This document shows, in pieces, positions 12,579-13,020 of a DNA stretch of 13,020 nt. The position numbers were made by a program, and so were the translations under genes. The notes beneath the pieces are model-generated. The model was not told the origin of the DNA and ran no database searches. It was given only the letters and a program-made list of their open reading frames with translations. Each line of letters begins with the position of its first letter. The stretch's first letter is position 1. This DNA comes from JBHHYS01 sp046757645 (GTDB lineage Bacteria; Acidobacteriota; Terriglobia; Acidiferrales; 2-02-FULL-67-57): assembly GCA_046757645.1 (NCBI GenBank), contig JBHHYS010000064.1, positions 1 to 13,020 on the forward strand. Reading direction: 5' to 3'.

Positions 12579-13020
12579 ATGACGCGTGACGAGGTAGTGC
12601 AAAAACACAAGCAGTACCTGTTTCCCTGCGTGGTGAACTACTACGCCGAGCCGCTGGTGGTGGACCACGCCCGCGCCCAGTACGTCTTCGACACTGACGG
12701 CAAGCGCTACCTGGATTTCTTCGGCGGCATCCTCACCATCAGCGTCGGCCACTGCCACCAGAAGGTCACCGGCAAGATCAAGGCCCAGGTCGACAAGCTC
12801 CAGCACACCTCCACCCTCTATCCGAACGAACCGATCGTCGCCCTGGCGGAAAAGTTGGCCCAGATCACCCCGGGGAAACTCCAGAAAAGTTTCTTCACCA
12901 ACAGCGGCACCGAAGCCGACGAGGCCGCGGTGCTGCTGGCCCGCATGGCCACGGGCAGCTTCGAGGTGGTGGCGCTGCGGCACGGCTACAGCGGCCACTC
13001 GCTGATTGCCAAGTCGCTCA
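12579..13020 (+). CDS. class-III aminotransferase, AGXT2-like (partial, runs off the right edge)
   Basis: The first 147 residues of a PLP-dependent aminotransferase of fold type I, class III, are visible from ATG 12579, with GGAG 5 bases upstream. Diagnostic stretches are PCVVNYYAEPLVVDHARAQY (16-35), VFDTDGKRYLDFFGGI (36-51), GHCHQKV (57-63), the phosphate-binding FFTNSGTEADEAA (105-117) and RHGYSGHS (134-141) with the ring-stacking Tyr137. The pattern is close to alanine-glyoxylate aminotransferase 2 / beta-aminoisobutyrate-pyruvate transaminases. The PLP lysine lies beyond the window. With the upstream carbamoyl amidase it fits the last step of pyrimidine breakdown (beta-alanine to malonate semialdehyde). 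It probably shared an operon with the hydrolase before the REP/RAYT cassette entered. Confidence 0.87.
   Translation, partial: MTRDEVVQKHKQYLFPCVVNYYAEPLVVDHARAQYVFDTDGKRYLDFFGGILTISVGHCHQKVTGKIKAQVDKLQHTSTLYPNEPIVALAEKLAQITPGKLQKSFFTNSGTEADEAAVLLARMATGSFEVVALRHGYSGHSLIAKSL

Overview
The window is about 13 kb of GC-rich DNA from a bacterium. By eye, the ordinary genes are roughly two-thirds G+C. The gene content suggests a Gram-negative soil or sediment lineage and fits Acidobacteriota best: a PDZ-inserted O-antigen-ligase-like protein, an NPP-type phosphatase with two uncharacterised partners, a YihY/BrkB membrane protein, a nitrilase plus AGXT2-type aminotransferase pair, and REP-flanked REP-associated tyrosine transposase (RAYT) DNA. 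That assignment is from general familiarity with such gene sets and has not been tested by a search.

Left part (1-4213). A plus-strand O-antigen-ligase-family membrane protein (95-1561) converges on a minus-strand operon of three genes. Reading from 4213 leftwards, these are a 276-aa conserved unknown, an 80-aa conserved unknown, and a secreted alkaline-phosphatase/NPP-family hydrolase. A 9-bp-stem hairpin lies between the converging genes. The phosphatase frame has no in-frame stop as written: it stays open antisense through the whole ligase gene to the window edge. An 81-bp imperfect palindromic element lies inside the operon, between the two unknown genes.

Middle (4214-8474). A divergent promoter region leads into a compact four-gene plus-strand ABC importer operon for a carbohydrate: a binding lipoprotein, two EAA-loop permeases, and a MalK/UgpC-like ATPase with a C-terminal regulatory domain. 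The genes overlap by 4 bp or are separated by a few bases, and all the parts of a CUT1-type importer are present.

Right part (8475-13020). A secreted protein with VirB10/TrbI-like sequence features converges on a YihY/BrkB-family membrane protein. Diverging from the latter is a carbon-nitrogen hydrolase resembling beta-ureidopropionase/N-carbamoyl amidases. The next metabolic gene, running off the right edge, is a class-III (AGXT2-like) aminotransferase. Together they suggest reductive pyrimidine catabolism (N-carbamoyl-beta-alanine to beta-alanine to malonate semialdehyde).

These two metabolic genes are separated by about 1.4 kb of distinctly lower-GC DNA (11182-12578) that looks like an insertion. 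It contains three copies (A, B, C) of a bipartite REP-like palindromic element, a hypothetical gene fitted exactly between copies A and B, and a RAYT fitted exactly between the inverted copies B and C. The REP copies appear to supply the RAYT's ribosome binding site and its C-terminal codons. This cassette is the most interesting part of the window.

No rRNA, tRNA or CRISPR array was seen. No gene-free stretch exceeds about 150 bases.
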